From Acidipropionibacterium virtanenii (GTDB lineage Bacteria; Actinomycetota; Actinomycetes; Propionibacteriales; Propionibacteriaceae): a stretch of DNA of 64,000 nt. The translations under genes and the position numbers were made by a program. Numbering within the stretch: the first letter of the stretch is position 1; every line of letters starts with the position of its first letter. The stretch lies in contig NZ_CP025198.1 of assembly GCF_003325455.1 (NCBI RefSeq), positions 1,860,001 through 1,924,000 on the forward strand, written 5' to 3'. Positions 41,601-49,330 of this stretch are shown in pieces. Under the pieces are notes generated by a model. That model did no database searches and was not told the origin of the DNA. It saw only the letters and a list, made by a program, of their open reading frames with translations.

Positions 41601-42036
41601 CCTTCTTGTCATCGGGGATCGCCAGACCCCCCTCGACGATGTGGAACACCCCCGCCGTGGTGCGCCGATCGTTGCGCGGGTTGTGCAGCACCCCGTTGGC
41701 CACCCGGAAACTGGCCACCAGATCCGAGGAGAACTCATCGGCATCCACCGGCAACGACAGAGTCCGTGCCAGGCCCGCCTCATCCAGGACCAGCGTCGTA
41801 TCGGGAATCCTGGGACGCAGCGCGACGCCGGCCGCTTCCAGATACCGGTCCAGGAACCCCTGGATCCGACGGTCAGCCGGGCACAGCAGCTCAGGCACCT
41901 CACGACGCAACTCCCGCTGACGCGCCAGCACCGGGGCGATCACCTCGATGTCGGTGGCAGCTCCCGTGGCGGGAAGAGGAAGACCGTTGAGAGCAAGTCT
42001 CAGGTTGGCTTGATTGATCATCTGCGGGTGGGCCAT
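38635..42036 (-). CDS. PPi-type phosphoenolpyruvate carboxykinase
   Basis: 1133 residues, about 125 kDa. It is far longer than ATP- or GTP-type PEPCK and matches the size of the PPi-type enzymes reported from Propionibacterium freudenreichii and Entamoeba. These interconvert oxaloacetate plus PPi with PEP, phosphate and CO2. I recognise the family from long conserved stretches: [15 protein letters not shown] (phosphate-loop-like SGGGKSE), [38 protein letters not shown] and [28 protein letters not shown]. No transmembrane segment or signal peptide is seen. GGGGGT precedes the ATG. It is monocistronic. With the PPi-phosphofructokinase 5 kb away it supports a PPi-based central metabolism. Identification rests on recalled family features. 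Confidence 0.82.
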   Translation of the reverse strand: [1133 protein letters not shown]

Positions 42037-42176
42037 ACCCCCATCTTCAACGATCCGGTCCGGGCTGTGAACCCCGGGGGCCCCGATTTGAACCGGTCAC
42101 GCGCCCGCCGGACATGTTTGTACACTTCGACCCCGACCGGTTGCCAGGTCCGGGAGCCGGGGACGAAGCTGGGCCG

Positions 42177-42830
42177 GTGGACTACTGCGTACTGCCCCCC
42201 GGCGCCCGCCATCAGCACAGCATCGAGGTCAGGCGATCGGTCTTCAGCACCCTGCTGGTCCGCGTCGAGACCGAGAAGCAGGCCCGTGACGTCATCGCCG
42301 GACAACGACGTCTCCACCATGAGGCCAGGCATCACGTCAGCGCCTTCGTCCTGGGCGCCGACCGGGACATCCGCCGCTCCAGCGACGACGGCGAGCCCTC
42401 CGGCACCGCCGGCATCCCCACTCTCGAGGTGCTGGTGGGTCACAGGGGCCCCGCGGACACCCCGCTCTCGGATGTGCTGGCCGTCACCACCCGCTGGTTC
42501 GGCGGCATCAAACTGGGGGCCTCCGGCCTGCTGCGCGCCTACGGCGAGTCCGCCTCAGCGGCCCTGTCCGGCGCCCCCCTGCTGCGCCGGACGATGCGCA
42601 GCCTCTTCAGCACCGAGCTGCCGCTGTCCCGGGCCGGTCGCGACGAGGGAATCCTGAGGGCTGCCGGGATCGCCGTCGAGGGGATCGACTACCACCCCGA
42701 CCGCGCCGAGATCCATCTCGCGGTCGAATCCGGCCCCGACGCCGAGCAGAGGCTGTCCCAGCACCTCGCCGGCCTGCTGAGCCGCCCCGTGCAGCTGGTC
42801 GGCGAGGGGATCTCATGGCTGGACCGCTGA
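42177..42830 (+). CDS. IMPACT/YigZ-family protein
   Basis: 217 residues from GTG 42177; an in-frame ATG at 42114 would add 21 non-conserved residues. Signatures of the YigZ/UPF0029 family: HSIEVRRSVFSTLLVRVETEKQARDVIAGQRRLHHEARHHVSAFVLG, RRSSDDGEPSGTAGIPTLEVLVG, and VVTTRWFGGIKLGASGLLRAYGESASAAL. The C-terminal half has a ferredoxin-like fold domain. Function in bacteria is poorly known; eukaryotic IMPACT modulates translation control. TTGTACACT near 42119 may contain its promoter. Confidence 0.88.
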   Translation: MDYCVLPPGARHQHSIEVRRSVFSTLLVRVETEKQARDVIAGQRRLHHEARHHVSAFVLGADRDIRRSSDDGEPSGTAGIPTLEVLVGHRGPADTPLSDVLAVTTRWFGGIKLGASGLLRAYGESASAALSGAPLLRRTMRSLFSTELPLSRAGRDEGILRAAGIAVEGIDYHPDRAEIHLAVESGPDAEQRLSQHLAGLLSRPVQLVGEGISWLDR

Positions 42831-42882
42831 ATCCGCGGAGAGCATCGGAGCAGACCGACCGACAAGCCCATACACTCGCCCC

Positions 42883-44058
42883 ATGACCCTGCACCGCCGT
42901 GAGCTTCTGACCGCCGGCGCACTGCTGCCCCTCCTGGCAGCCTGCGGATCCTCGGAGTCCGGCTCCTCCCCCGGGGCCTCGGGGACCGACAGCTCCGAGG
43001 CCACCGGAACCGCCCCGACGCCCTCGGAATCCACCACAGCGGCGTCGGCCACACCGTCGTCCACCGGCCCGAAGATGCTGGCGGGACGCTGCCTCATGGT
43101 CGGCATGACGCCCGACGCCGATATCGACGAGATCGCCGATCTGGTCAGCGGGCACCGACTCGCCGGGGCCTTCCTGCTGGGCAGCTGGACCTCGACCTCG
43201 CAGATCACCGAGGCCGTGGCGGCCCTGCACCGCGCGGCCCGTTCCACGGGCCTTCCGGGCGCTCTGGTGGCCGCCGACCAGGAGGGCGGTCTGGTCCACA
43301 ACCTTCAGTCCGAGGCCTTCACGACGGTGCCCTCCGCCGAGAGGCTGGGCCAGGGGGACCCCGCCACCTGCCAACGCCTGGCCGCGACCACGGGGGCCGA
43401 GATGAGGAAGGCCGGTCTCAACATGGTGCTGGCGCCGGTGGCCGATGTCGTCGACCCCGAGGTGGGCGCCGACAATGCGCCGGTCGGAGCCCTCCACCGC
43501 GGCTACGGCACCGACCCGCAGAAGGTGGGTCGCTTCGTCACCGCCGCCGTCAAGGGTTTCACCGGTGCCGGGATTGTCACCAGCATCAAGCACTTCCCAG
43601 GACTGGGAGCGGTGCGCACCAATACGGATCTTGGAGCGGCCACCGACCGGACCACCGGGGCGGATTCCGCCACCCTGGCGTCCTTCCGGGCCGGTATCGC
43701 GGCCGGTTCGCAGACCGTCATGATCTCCTCGGCGGTCTACTCCCGGATCGACCCGGACTCGCCCGCGGTGTTCTCGCGGGCGGTCGTCACGGATCTGCTG
43801 AGGAGCCGGCTGGGATTCTCCGGGGTGGTGGTCTCCGACGACCTGGGGGCCGCGAAGGCGGTGGCGGCCACCCCGGCGGGCCGCCGCGCCACCCGTTTCC
43901 TGCGGGCCGGCGGGGACCTGGTGCTGTGCGCCGATCCCTCGCTGGTCCCGTCCATGGTCTCCGGTCTCGTTGACGCCGCCGGCGACTCCTCCTTCGCGCG
44001 GACTCTGGCGGCCTCCGCGCGACGGGTGGACCGGCTTGTCTCCGGGGCGGCCCGATGA
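42883..44058 (+). CDS. Glycoside hydrolase family 3 lipoprotein (NagZ-like beta-N-acetylhexosaminidase)
   Basis: 391 residues. The N-terminus is a lipoprotein signal, HRRELLTAGALLPLLAACGSS, with lipobox LAAC, followed by a Ser/Thr-rich linker to about residue 60. The GH3 domain contains AADQEGGLVHNL, GAEMRKAGLNMVLAPVADV, GIVTSIKHFPGLGAVRTNTDLG and the nucleophile motif GVVVSDDLGAAKAV. The KHFPGHGxTxxDSH loop of Gram-negative NagZ is altered (KHFPGLG..NTDLG), so the general-acid His is missing, as in some Gram-positive members. A role in peptidoglycan turnover at the outer face of the membrane is likely. TACACT ends 6 nt before the ATG. It overlaps the next gene (ATGA). Confidence 0.88.
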   Translation: MTLHRRELLTAGALLPLLAACGSSESGSSPGASGTDSSEATGTAPTPSESTTAASATPSSTGPKMLAGRCLMVGMTPDADIDEIADLVSGHRLAGAFLLGSWTSTSQITEAVAALHRAARSTGLPGALVAADQEGGLVHNLQSEAFTTVPSAERLGQGDPATCQRLAATTGAEMRKAGLNMVLAPVADVVDPEVGADNAPVGALHRGYGTDPQKVGRFVTAAVKGFTGAGIVTSIKHFPGLGAVRTNTDLGAATDRTTGADSATLASFRAGIAAGSQTVMISSAVYSRIDPDSPAVFSRAVVTDLLRSRLGFSGVVVSDDLGAAKAVAATPAGRRATRFLRAGGDLVLCADPSLVPSMVSGLVDAAGDSSFARTLAASARRVDRLVSGAAR

Positions 44059-44957
44059 GTGGGCCGCGGAACCCGGTGATCGTCTACAACCCGTTGAAGG
44101 TCTCCGATCCGGCGAAGCTGGCGCGGCGGGGCGCCGAGATCTGCCGAGAGGCGGGGTGGGGCGGTCCGGTGTGGTCGCCGACGACCTCCGAGGACCACGG
44201 GGCGGGCATGACGGCGCGCGCGGTGTCCGACGGTGCCGATCTGGTCTGCGCGCTGGGCGGGGACGGCACCGTCCGGGAGGTGGCCGGTGCGCTGGCCCGC
44301 ACCGGGATCCCGCTGGGTGTGCTGGGTCTGGGCACCGGCAATCTGCTGGCTCGCAATCTGGGGCTGCCGCACAACGACTTCGATGCCTCGCTGGCGGCCG
44401 TGCTGAACGGCTCGGCCCGCCCCATCGATCTGGGCCGGGTGCGTTTCGACGACGGTCCCGAGTACTGCTTCACCGTCATCACCGGGATGGGGCTGGACGC
44501 CGAGCTGATGGCCGGCGCCGAGCCCCGGCTCAAGGCCCGGCTCGGCTGGCCCGCCTACCTGCTGGGGGCGACCCGGGCGCTGGCCCAGCGCGGTTTCGGC
44601 ACCAGGGTCGTGGTGGACGGGCGACGTCCGTTCTCGGGGCGCAGCCGGATGGTGCTGGTGTGCAACTGCGGCCTGCTGCCCGGCGGGATCGATCTGGTGC
44701 CGGAGGCCCGGGTCGACGACGGGGAACTCGACATGATGGCCTTCTCCCCGCGCGGGGTGGCCGGATGGGCGGCGGCGACACTGCGCGCCGTCACCCTTCA
44801 TCGGCGGGGGCATCGGATCATCCGGCACAGCGGCTGCCATACCGGTCTGGTGACCACCAGCTTCCCGGTGCCCGCCGAGGTGGACGGGGATCCGGTGGGG
44901 TCGGCGACCACCATGCGGATCCGGGTCGACCAGGGTGCCCTGATGGTCAGGGCGTGA
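44055..44957 (+). CDS. Diacylglycerol/sphingosine kinase-family lipid kinase
   Basis: 300 residues, DAGK catalytic fold. Signatures: VIVYNPLKVSD at the N-terminus, DLVCALGGDGTVREVAGALARTGIPLGVLGLGTGNLLARNLGLP with the GGDGT nucleotide loop and GTGN, ITGMGLDAELM, and PEARVDDGELDMMAF. The first gene of the pair encodes a GH3 lipoprotein and the start overlaps its stop by 4 nt. It phosphorylates diacylglycerol or a similar lipid at the membrane. It overlaps the convergent MTA/SAH nucleosidase by 11 nt. Confidence 0.9.
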   Translation: MSGPRNPVIVYNPLKVSDPAKLARRGAEICREAGWGGPVWSPTTSEDHGAGMTARAVSDGADLVCALGGDGTVREVAGALARTGIPLGVLGLGTGNLLARNLGLPHNDFDASLAAVLNGSARPIDLGRVRFDDGPEYCFTVITGMGLDAELMAGAEPRLKARLGWPAYLLGATRALAQRGFGTRVVVDGRRPFSGRSRMVLVCNCGLLPGGIDLVPEARVDDGELDMMAFSPRGVAGWAAATLRAVTLHRRGHRIIRHSGCHTGLVTTSFPVPAEVDGDPVGSATTMRIRVDQGALMVRA

Positions 44958-45687
44958 GGCGGCGGTCGCGGGTCTCCCGGAGGCCGGACACCAGTTCGTG
45001 GGCCAGTTCCCGGTCGCGTTCGGCAGCGCGGGCCAGGAAGGCCGGGAAGTCGGAGGCGGCCGCCCCGTCGGCGGAGTCGGAGAGGATGCGCGCGACCGCG
45101 AAGGGGACGCCGAGGCGGCTGGCGGCCTGGGCCAGCGCCGCCCCCTCCATCTCCACCGCGGAGGCGTCGAACTGCGCCCGCAGCCAGGTGACCCTGGCCG
45201 GATCGGCGATGAACTGGTCCCCGCTCGCGATGGTCCCGGCGACCACCCTCCGGCCGCCCGGATCGACCCTCCGGGCGGCGGTGAGCACCCTGTCGGTGAG
45301 ACCCGGGTCGGGACGCCAGCAGGCGGGTTCCCCCGGCACCTGGCCGATCGGGTCGCCGAAGGCGGTGCCGTCGGCGTCGTGCTGGATGAAACGGTCCCCC
45401 ACCACGACGTCTCCGATCCCCAGTCCGGGTGCGACTGCGCCCGCCACCCCGGTGAAGACGATCGAGGCGGCTCCGGCGGCGGCCATCGCCGATGCCGCCA
45501 GGGCCGCGTTGACCTTTCCGATCCCGCACCGGGAGACCAGCACGGGGATGCCGTCGAGCCATCCGAAGGTGATGTCGAGGGCCCCGGGTACCGGCCGGGG
45601 ATCGGTGAGATCGTCGCGGATCAGCCGGATCTCGTCGGCCATCGCCCCCATGATGCCGAAGGCCGCCACTCCTCCTTGGAGCATCAT
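44947..45687 (-). CDS. mtnN: 5'-methylthioadenosine/S-adenosylhomocysteine nucleosidase
   Basis: 246 residues from ATG 45687 (ATGATG; the second codon is possible). Signatures: VAAFGIMGAMADEI with the catalytic Glu region, VSRCGIGKVNAALAASAMAAAGAASIVFTGVAGAVAPGLGIGDVVVGD, DASAVEMEGAALAQAASRLGVPFAVARILSDSAD with the purine-binding Glu and catalytic Asp. It recycles MTA and SAH, linking SAM use to methionine synthesis. It lies 10 nt downstream of the yciO-like gene in a probable operon. Confidence 0.92.
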   Translation of the reverse strand: MMLQGGVAAFGIMGAMADEIRLIRDDLTDPRPVPGALDITFGWLDGIPVLVSRCGIGKVNAALAASAMAAAGAASIVFTGVAGAVAPGLGIGDVVVGDRFIQHDADGTAFGDPIGQVPGEPACWRPDPGLTDRVLTAARRVDPGGRRVVAGTIASGDQFIADPARVTWLRAQFDASAVEMEGAALAQAASRLGVPFAVARILSDSADGAAASDFPAFLARAAERDRELAHELVSGLRETRDRRLTP

Positions 45688-45697
45688 CGTCCTGGCC

Positions 45698-46318
45698 TCA
45701 CTGGAAGGGGGTCGGGTCGCCGGCCCCGAGCCTGGTGACGACGGGCTCACCGGAGGTGAAATCGACCACGGTGGTCGGATCGAGGCCGCAGTCCCCCGAG
45801 TCGAGTACGGCGTCCAGCTCGGTGTCGAGGGCCTCCTTGACCTGCCAGCCGTCGGTCATCGGCAGCTCCTCGTCCGGAAGGATCAGCGTGGATGAGACGA
45901 TGGGCTCGCCCAGGGCGTCCATCAGGGCCAGCGCGGTGACGTGATCGGGGATCCGGATCCCGACCGTGTGCTTCTTCTGGTGGAGCATCACCCTGGGGAC
46001 GTCGCGGGTGGCCTTCAGGATGAAGGTGTAGCGGCCGGGCACCGCGCCCTTGATGGCGCGGAACATCCAGTTGTCCATCTGGACGTAGCGGCCCACCTGG
46101 GCGAACTCGCTGAGCACCAGCGTGAAGTGGTGCTTCTCATTGAGCTGGCGGATACGACGGATCCGATCGATGGCCTCACGGTTGCCGAGCCGGGCCCCGA
46201 AGGCGTAGCCCGAGTCGGTCGGGTAGGCGATCAGCCCGCCGTCGCGCAGCAGGGTCACCACCTGGTTCAGCGAGCGCTGCTGCGGATTCACCGGATGCAC
46301 GGGGTAGTAGTTGGCCAT
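45698..46318 (-). CDS. Sua5/YciO/YrdC-family protein (YciO branch)
   Basis: 206 residues. The Sua5/YciO/YrdC fold is shown by LNQVVTLLRDGGLIAYPTDSGYAFGARLGNREAIDRIRRIRQLNEKHHFTLVLSEFAQVGRYVQMDNWMFRAIKGAVPGRYTFILKATRDVPR and TVGIRIPDHVTALALMDALGEPIVSSTL. The YPTDSGYAFG and PGRYTFILKAT wording places it in the YciO branch rather than TsaC proper, so a role in t6A modification is possible but not assured. TACGAT ends 6 nt before the ATG; GGGGAG there could instead be a ribosome-binding site. Confidence 0.88.
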   Translation of the reverse strand: MANYYPVHPVNPQQRSLNQVVTLLRDGGLIAYPTDSGYAFGARLGNREAIDRIRRIRQLNEKHHFTLVLSEFAQVGRYVQMDNWMFRAIKGAVPGRYTFILKATRDVPRVMLHQKKHTVGIRIPDHVTALALMDALGEPIVSSTLILPDEELPMTDGWQVKEALDTELDAVLDSGDCGLDPTTVVDFTSGEPVVTRLGAGDPTPFQ

Positions 46319-46339
46319 CTCCCCATCGTAGCGGCGCCC

Positions 46340-46774
46340 TCACCGGGCCATCAGGAGGCAGCTCACCGTGGCGCTGCCGGTGACGGTGTCCAGGCCCACC
46401 GCGGACAGGATGACGGTGGCCCGGGTGGCGTCGACGGTGACGGTGAGCCGCTGTGCGTCCAGATCCGCCCGGGCCCGCATCGTGGCCCCCTCCGTGCGGG
46501 CGGCGGTGGCCGCCCCCAGAGCCGCTCTGCGAGCGGAGACCGGATCGGGGCGCCCGACCAGCTCGGCGGCCGAGGCCTCCTCGCATCCGGTCCTGGCCGC
46601 GGAGGCCGCCACCGCATGTGCCTGGCGCCGCGCCCTGGCCTGTTGGGCCCCGTCGACCGCGAGCCCCCCTGCCAGGATCAGGCAGGGCAGCAGCACCACG
46701 GCCGCGACCGACAGGCTCGCACCCCGCTCGCCGATGGACGCCGGTCGCCCCGCACGGGGATCGGATGGGCTCAT
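46340..46774 (-). CDS. TadE/TadG-like pilus or secretion-associated protein
   Basis: 144 residues. An N-terminal hydrophobic helix follows a short basic stretch: ERGASLSVAAVVLLPCLILAGGLAVDGAQQARARRQAHAVAASAARTGCEEA, the pattern of TadE/TadG-like pseudopilins and actinobacterial Rv3654c-type proteins. The rest is a small extracytoplasmic domain. No tad machinery gene is nearby, so it is an orphan in this window. It runs toward yciO and is divergent from pfp. Confidence 0.7.
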   Translation of the reverse strand: MSPSDPRAGRPASIGERGASLSVAAVVLLPCLILAGGLAVDGAQQARARRQAHAVAASAARTGCEEASAAELVGRPDPVSARRAALGAATAARTEGATMRARADLDAQRLTVTVDATRATVILSAVGLDTVTGSATVSCLLMAR

Positions 46775-46939
46775 GGGACAAGCTCAGCATGCGTCGGCGC
46801 CGGGAGGGAAGGGTCTGTGCGGAATCCGGGTCCCCGGCTGCCGCCGGAGCGGGTGGAACGGGGTTCCGGCGGGTGCCGGGCGAGGGCGTGGCCTAGGCTT
46901 GTCCATGTCTCAGTTCCCTGTATGAAAGGTCATCACACC

Positions 46940-48163
46940 ATGGCCCAGGTCAAGAAGGTCGCCCTCCTCACCGCGGGCGGGTTCGCCCCCTGCCTCTCCA
47001 CGGCGATCGGCGGACTCATCAAGCGCTACACCGAAGTGGCCCCCGAGATCGAGATCATCGCCTACCGGCACGGCTACGAGGGTCTTCTCAAGGGCGACTA
47101 CCTCGAGATCACCGATGAGGTCCGGGCGAAGGCCGATGTGCTGCACCGCTTCGGCGGGTCCCCGATCGGCAACTCCCGCGTCAAGCTGACCAACAAGGAC
47201 GACCTGGTGGAGCGGGGTCTGGTGGGGGCCGACGACGATCCCCTCAAGGTCGCGGCCGACCGCCTGGTCGCCGACGGGGTCGACGTGCTGCACACCATCG
47301 GAGGCGACGACACCAACACCACCGCCGCCGATCTCGCCGCCTACCTCGGCGAGCACGACTACGGTCTGACGGTCGTCGGCCTGCCCAAGACCATCGACAA
47401 CGACGTGATCCCGATCCGTCAGTCGCTGGGCGCCTGGACCGCCGCCGATCAGGGTTCCAGGTTCGCCCAGAACATCGTCGCCGAGCACAACTCGGGCTCC
47501 CGGATGCTCATCATCCACGAGGTCATGGGCCGCAACTGCGGCTGGCTGACCGCCGCCACCGCCGCCAAGTACCACGAGTGGGTCGAGGCTCAGGAGTGGG
47601 TGCCCGAGATCGGGCTGAGCAGCGAGGCCTGGGACGTCCACGCGGTGTACGTGCCCGAGGCCGCCATCGATCTGGACGCCGAGGCCGAGCGCCTGGGCAA
47701 GGTGATGGATACCGTCGGCAATGTCACCATCTTCCTGTCCGAGGGTGCCGGTCTGGACGCCATCATCGCCGAGCTGGAGAAGTCCGGCGAGGAGGTGCCG
47801 CGCGATCCCTTCGGCCACGTCAAGCTCGACAAGATCAACCCGGGGGCCTGGTTCGGCCAGCAGTTCGCCGAACGCCTGAAGGCGGAGAAGGTCATGGTGC
47901 AGAAGTCGGGCTACTTCTCCCGTTCGGCCGCCTCCAACGAGGCCGACCTGGAACTCATCGGCCGCTGCACCGATCTGGCCGTCGAGTGCGCCCTGTCGGG
48001 CCGCTCGGGTGTCATCGGTCAGGACGAGGAGGCCGGCGACGTGCTGACCAACATCGACTTCACCAGGATCAAGGGCGGCAAGCCCTTCGATCTCACCCAG
48101 GACTGGTTCACCGGCCTGCTGGAATCCGTCGGGCAGCCCGCGGCCGCCCCCGTCAAGGCCTGA
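46940..48163 (+). CDS. pfp: Pyrophosphate-fructose 6-phosphate 1-phosphotransferase
   Basis: 407 residues, nearly colinear with the experimentally studied Propionibacterium freudenreichii enzyme. It catalyses the reversible phosphorylation of fructose 6-phosphate with PPi. Signatures: VALLTAGGFAPCLSTAIGGLIKRYTE, FGGSPIGNSRVKLTN, DVLHTIGGDDTNTTAADLA (the GGDD motif of PPi-dependent enzymes replaces ATP-type GGDG), VVGLPKTIDNDVIPIRQSLGAWTAADQG, HEVMGRNCGWLTAATA, and MVQKSGYFSRSAASN. ATG 46940 has AAAGG 8 nt upstream; a TAGGCT box at 46894-46899 suggests a leader of about 35 nt. It ends at a bidirectional terminator. Confidence 0.96.
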   Translation: MAQVKKVALLTAGGFAPCLSTAIGGLIKRYTEVAPEIEIIAYRHGYEGLLKGDYLEITDEVRAKADVLHRFGGSPIGNSRVKLTNKDDLVERGLVGADDDPLKVAADRLVADGVDVLHTIGGDDTNTTAADLAAYLGEHDYGLTVVGLPKTIDNDVIPIRQSLGAWTAADQGSRFAQNIVAEHNSGSRMLIIHEVMGRNCGWLTAATAAKYHEWVEAQEWVPEIGLSSEAWDVHAVYVPEAAIDLDAEAERLGKVMDTVGNVTIFLSEGAGLDAIIAELEKSGEEVPRDPFGHVKLDKINPGAWFGQQFAERLKAEKVMVQKSGYFSRSAASNEADLELIGRCTDLAVECALSGRSGVIGQDEEAGDVLTNIDFTRIKGGKPFDLTQDWFTGLLESVGQPAAAPVKA

Positions 48164-48182
48164 TTCCCGGCCGTCTTCACCA

Positions 48183-48216
48183 CCGGGCCCGTCATCCTCT
48201 GCGATGACGGGCCCGG
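48183..48216. terminator. Bidirectional terminator after pfp
   Basis: Arms CCGGGCCCGTCATC (48183-48196) and GATGACGGGCCCGG (48203-48216) with loop CTCTGC, 20 nt after the pfp stop. It overlaps the 3' end of the convergent yihY gene, including that gene's stop codon. Confidence 0.88.
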
Positions 48217-49283
48217 CTCACCGTCCGGGGAGCGCCGGACTCCGGCCCGTCATCGGCGGCCTTCCCCGGACCGGACTCCCCGTCCGCGTCTGCGGACTCC
48301 AGGGCGGCCCGCTCGGCAAGGGCCTGGTCCCAGTGCCCCTTGACCGTCCAGGCGTCGCCGCGTTCCAGCAGCGGGGCGTCGGCGTCATGCCAGCGCAGGG
48401 CCACCGCGGGCTGATCGGCGGTGGCGATCCAGGCGGCCACGAAGAGCGCGATCCGGGCCAGCACGTTGAACACCAGCATCACGACGATGATCGATCCGAA
48501 AGCCTGGACCGTGCGGTTCGCGTTGAGGGCGCTCACCACCAGACCCGCGAGGGTCTGCACCACGGGCAGGCATATCCCCGCCACCGCCGACCCGATGGAG
48601 ATCGCACGCCAGTTGCGCCGGCCCCGCGGCAGCGCGGTGTAGAGGAAGAGGAAGAAGATCGAACTGGCGAGGCTGGAGACCAGCAGCGCCCCGATCCTGA
48701 TGATGACGGCGTGTCCGGGCAGCAGATTGATGCCGATCCGGCGTCCCAGCGCGCTGGTGAGGGCATTGCCCAGCTGCGCGGTGCCGAAGGCCACGAGCAG
48801 CACCACGAGCAGGGCCAGGAAGGTCACCGCGTCGAACCCCTTGCGCAGCAGCAGTCCGTCATCGTCGTCCTTGACCCGGGCGAAGGCCGGCTCCCACTGG
48901 GCGCGGATCCCCGAGCGCAGGTGCCCGACCCAGGAGACCCCGGTCCACAGGGCGGTGAGCACCGTGATGAGCACCGTCCACCCGGACCCGGATGATCTCA
49001 AGGAGGAGTCGATGATCCCGGCCACCCGGACCCCTGCCCCGGCGACCCCCAGCGCCGCGACCACCAGATCCTTGAGGCCTGCGAAGACGTCGGGCAGCAG
49101 CCGGGTGAGGATGAGGCTGAGGACCGCGAAGGCGAAGGCCAGCAGCGGCACCATCGCCAGCACCGTGAAGTAGGCGATCGACGCCGCGAAATGGCTGCCG
49201 AGCCGGCGGGAGAAGCGGATCTGGGCACGGGCCAGATGCGCGACGGCGGGCCTGGCCAACAGGTCAGAGACTCGTGTCCTCAC
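48192..49283 (-). CDS. YihY/BrkB-family membrane protein
   Basis: 363 residues. Six membrane segments: FAASIAYFTVLAMVPLLAFAFAVLSLI, the region AGIIDSSLRSSGSGWTVLITVLTALWTG, FDAVTFLALLVVLLVAFG, VIIRIGALLVSSLASSIFFLFLYTALP, AISIGSAVAGICLPVVQTLAGLVVSAL and FGSIIVVMLVFNVLARIALFVAAWI. ASIAYFTVLAMVPLL and the terminal LARIALFVAAW.A pattern are the YihY (formerly RNase BN) signature. The hydrophilic C-terminal tail of about 70 residues is acidic, then basic. Function is unknown. GTG 49283 follows GGAAGGGAG. Confidence 0.88.
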   Translation of the reverse strand: MRTRVSDLLARPAVAHLARAQIRFSRRLGSHFAASIAYFTVLAMVPLLAFAFAVLSLILTRLLPDVFAGLKDLVVAALGVAGAGVRVAGIIDSSLRSSGSGWTVLITVLTALWTGVSWVGHLRSGIRAQWEPAFARVKDDDDGLLLRKGFDAVTFLALLVVLLVAFGTAQLGNALTSALGRRIGINLLPGHAVIIRIGALLVSSLASSIFFLFLYTALPRGRRNWRAISIGSAVAGICLPVVQTLAGLVVSALNANRTVQAFGSIIVVMLVFNVLARIALFVAAWIATADQPAVALRWHDADAPLLERGDAWTVKGHWDQALAERAALESADADGESGPGKAADDGPESGAPRTVSRARHRRG

Positions 49284-49330
49284 ATCCGGCTCCCTTCCCC
49301 CGGCACATCATGTCAGGGCGGCGAGCCGTA

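Noticed and set aside
40147-42657. 836-codon plus-strand frame opposite the PPi-PEPCK gene
   Set aside because: The product has no recognisable domain and the minus-strand protein is conserved along its full length.
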